In this document: positions 62,152 to 64,000 of the stretch, in pieces
Numbering within the stretch: position 1 is the first letter of the stretch
Layout of the letters: the number at the start of each line of letters is the position of its first letter
Source: JAJEBT01 sp965221485
Lineage (GTDB): Bacteria > Pseudomonadota > Alphaproteobacteria > MPNO01 > UBA830
Length of the DNA: 64,000 bases
Direction: 5' to 3'
Assembly: GCA_965221485.1 (NCBI GenBank)
Contig: OZ244893.1
Span: 2,108,001-2,172,000, forward strand
The notes under the pieces: model-generated
Told to the model about the DNA's origin: nothing
Databases searched by the model: none
Seen by the model: the letters and a program-made list of their open reading frames with translations, nothing else
Translations under genes and position numbers: made by a program

Positions 62152-63449
62152 CCGACCAGGTGATCGGTGCTCTGGGAATTGTCGGTCTTGTCGGTCTGAC
62201 ATTCCTTCGCGTGCCTCTCGGCGCTGCCATGGGTCTGACAGGTCTGGTCGGCTACGCAGCCATCGACGGATGGGAACGGGCATTCATCGTATTCGGTGAG
62301 ACCCCATACTCCTTGTCACATTATGCGTTTTCGGTATTGCCGCTGTTCATCCTGATGGGCAGCGTTGCCACGCGTTCCGGTATGTCACAGGAGCTCTTTA
62401 TCGCGGCCAACGCGATTTTTGCCGGGCGCCGGGGCGCATTACCCATGGCCACAATCGGCGCCTGTGCAGGATTTGCAGCTATCAGCGGTTCTTCCCTTGC
62501 AACCGCAGCAACCTTTACCCAGATCGCAGTTCCCGAGATGCGCCGATATGGCTACGACGAGCGCCTGTCCACTGGAGCTGTCGCTGCCGGCGGCACGCTT
62601 GGTATCCTCATTCCCCCATCCGTCATCATGGTCATCTACGCCCTGGCGGCAGAAGAGTCGGTCCCGGCCCTGTTCGCGGCTGGAATGATTCCCGGACTAC
62701 TGCTGACCCTGCTGTTTGTGATTGTCATATGGATCATCGCCCGGGTGAGACCGGAATGGGCGCCTGCCGGCCCCCTGATGCCCTGGCGAGAGCGTCTCAG
62801 GGCGGCGGCAACCATGTGGAAGCTTGTCGTCCTTTTCGGTTTTGCAGTGGGTGGAATCTATACGGGCTGGTTCAGCCCGACCGAAGCCGCCGGCGTCGCC
62901 GCCTTCGCCGCCGTCGTGATCGCGGTGGCGTCGAGGCAGATGAACTGGACCACCTTTGTCGACTGCCTCATGGAAACCCTGCGCACGACCGCGATGCTGA
63001 TCTTCATCATCATGGGTGCCTGGATTTTCGCCTATTTCGTTGTTCAGACACAGCTCCCGAAGGCACTCATCGAGCTGATCGAAATCATGGCACTGCCGCC
63101 CTGGGCGGTCATTCTCATGATTCTGATCTTTTACATTCTTCTCGGATGTGTTCTGGAATCAGTTGCCATTATCCTGGTGACGGTTCCGGTTTTCTTACCC
63201 GTGGTTGTTGCGCTCGGCTACGATACTGTCTGGTACGGAATCCTGATGATCGTCGTCGTGGAGGTCGGATTGATTACGCCACCCGTCGGATTGAATATTT
63301 TCGTCATTCGCGCGCAACTTCCGGATATACCGCTTTCTACCATCTTTCGGGGAATCGTGCCCTTCCTCGCCGCCGACGCCGTCCTCATCGCCTTGCTGAT
63401 GCTGTTTCCGCAAATCGCGCTGTGGCTTCCCGGATTGCTGTTCCCGTGA
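62148..63449 (+). CDS. TRAP transporter large permease (DctM family)
   Basis: 433 residues, the standard DctM length, with about 12 hydrophobic helices. Typical segments: LTFLRVPLGAAMGLTGLVGY near the start, GSVATRSGMSQELFIAANAI, TIGACAGFAAISGSSLATAA, GTLGILIPPSVIMVIYALAA (the helical-hairpin/IPPS motif), FSPTEAAGVAAFAAVV and LITPPVGLNIFVI. It is the transport subunit of the sodium-coupled TRAP system. The ATG overlaps the dctQ stop by four bases. Confidence 0.94.
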   Translation: MTDQVIGALGIVGLVGLTFLRVPLGAAMGLTGLVGYAAIDGWERAFIVFGETPYSLSHYAFSVLPLFILMGSVATRSGMSQELFIAANAIFAGRRGALPMATIGACAGFAAISGSSLATAATFTQIAVPEMRRYGYDERLSTGAVAAGGTLGILIPPSVIMVIYALAAEESVPALFAAGMIPGLLLTLLFVIVIWIIARVRPEWAPAGPLMPWRERLRAAATMWKLVVLFGFAVGGIYTGWFSPTEAAGVAAFAAVVIAVASRQMNWTTFVDCLMETLRTTAMLIFIIMGAWIFAYFVVQTQLPKALIELIEIMALPPWAVILMILIFYILLGCVLESVAIILVTVPVFLPVVVALGYDTVWYGILMIVVVEVGLITPPVGLNIFVIRAQLPDIPLSTIFRGIVPFLAADAVLIALLMLFPQIALWLPGLLFP

Positions 63450-63531
63450 CGGGGCCAGCCAGAAAATATCTGGTCAGGAAAATAGTCCTGTGATCATGTC
63501 AACGTGGATCAGATAACAAAGGAGGCTGAAC

Positions 63532-64000
63532 ATAACCCGCAGCAAGGTTGCGATCATCACAGCGGGCGGACACGGAATGGGCGCTGCCTGCGCACGGGTG
63601 CTTGGAGAGCAGGGCTACGAGCTGGCGCTGATGTCGCCCGGAGGTTCAGCTGAGGTCCTGGCGCAGGAACTCGGAGGCATCGGTGTCAAGGGGTCGGTGA
63701 CGGATGCAGGCGACCTTGAAAGACTGGTTTCCACAGTGATGGATGCTCACGGACGCATAGACGCGGTGGTCAACAACAGCGGTTTTCCACCCAAGGGACC
63801 GTTGCTTCAGATCCCTGACGGCGACTGGGCAAGCGGTCTCGATATGGTTCTCCTCAATGTCATTCGGATGGCAAGGCTGGTGACTCCGGCCATGATGGAG
63901 CAGGGAGGAGGTTCCATCGTCAACATCACAACCTATGCCGCCATTGAGCCCAGCCCGGCTTATCCGGTGTCAGCGACATTCCGGGCGGGCGTTTCCGTGT
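63532..64000 (+). CDS. Short-chain dehydrogenase/reductase, 5' part, apparent ATA start
   Basis: The gene runs off the window end. Its frame begins after a TAA just upstream and contains no ATG, GTG or TTG before the nucleotide-binding loop. AAAGGAGG (63518-63525) sits 6 bases before ATA ACC CGC AGC AAG, so ATA at 63532 is the best start, giving (M)TRSKVAIITAGGHGMGAACA. The Rossmann motif TAGGHGMG, the NNSG strand (VVNNSGFPPKG) and the active-site Tyr144 (SPAYPVSATF) are visible. Position Tyr+4, normally Lys, is Ala148, so catalysis may differ from classical SDRs. It follows the TRAP operon by 82 bases and may act on the imported substrate. Confidence 0.75.
   Translation, partial: MTRSKVAIITAGGHGMGAACARVLGEQGYELALMSPGGSAEVLAQELGGIGVKGSVTDAGDLERLVSTVMDAHGRIDAVVNNSGFPPKGPLLQIPDGDWASGLDMVLLNVIRMARLVTPAMMEQGGGSIVNITTYAAIEPSPAYPVSATFRAGVSV

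Overview
The window is a chromosomal stretch of an alphaproteobacterium. Evidence is the block RNase D - KdsD - LptC - LptA - LptB - RpoN - HPF - PtsN, a ChvG/ChvI two-component pair, a gltD-gltB operon, several TRAP-transporter genes, and coding sequence rich in G and C. I cannot name the genus; an environmental Rhodospirillales-like lineage would fit. Genes are dense, on both strands, and mostly housekeeping or catabolic. No rRNA, CRISPR array or recognisable insertion sequence is present.

Layout. 1-2593: end of a 2-oxoacid dehydrogenase E1 alpha gene, then E1 beta and E2. 2975-4171: MetE-like core methyltransferase. 4206-4904: aquaporin with a tandem TGTCAC operator. 5158-7989: MarR regulator, flavin-dependent monooxygenase and gentisate 1,2-dioxygenase, a small aromatic-catabolism cluster. 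8223-13763: a structured leader, molybdate transporter modABC and tungstate-type transporter tupBCA. 14164-20154: one very large accessory gene (beta-sandwich, transglutaminase/papain-like domain, DUF4011, SF1 helicase, PD-(D/E)XK nuclease, DUF3320), the best candidate for an undescribed (phage-conflict?) system here. 20477-26469: glutamate synthase gltD-gltB. 26768-28740: uppP and an NDUFA9-like SDR, convergent and separated by a 20-bp-arm perfect palindrome. 28908-29918: orphan TRAP binding protein. 30900-30986: tRNA-Leu(CAG).

31046-37997: RNase D, kdsD, lptC, lptA, lptB, rpoN, hpf and ptsN, linking Kdo synthesis, LPS export, sigma-54 and the nitrogen PTS. 38463-41970: class II aldolase, chvG, chvI. 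42314-46581: GST, MFS exporter, and a STAS + GPP34 pair lying between chvI and pckA. 47126-48733: pckA. 48759-52317: PadR-like regulator and Fe(III) transporter fbpA-fbpB behind Fur boxes, without an ATPase gene. 52327-55122: polA. 55308-59067: acyl-CoA ligase, PhyH-type dioxygenase and EamA transporter. 59422-60052: a decayed SNF2 helicase fragment. 60616-64000: TRAP operon dctPQM and an SDR gene cut by the window edge that appears to start with ATA.

Starts were chosen by ribosome-binding site and family length, so several CDS are shorter than the maximal open frame. All functional calls come from reading motifs by eye; no search was run.
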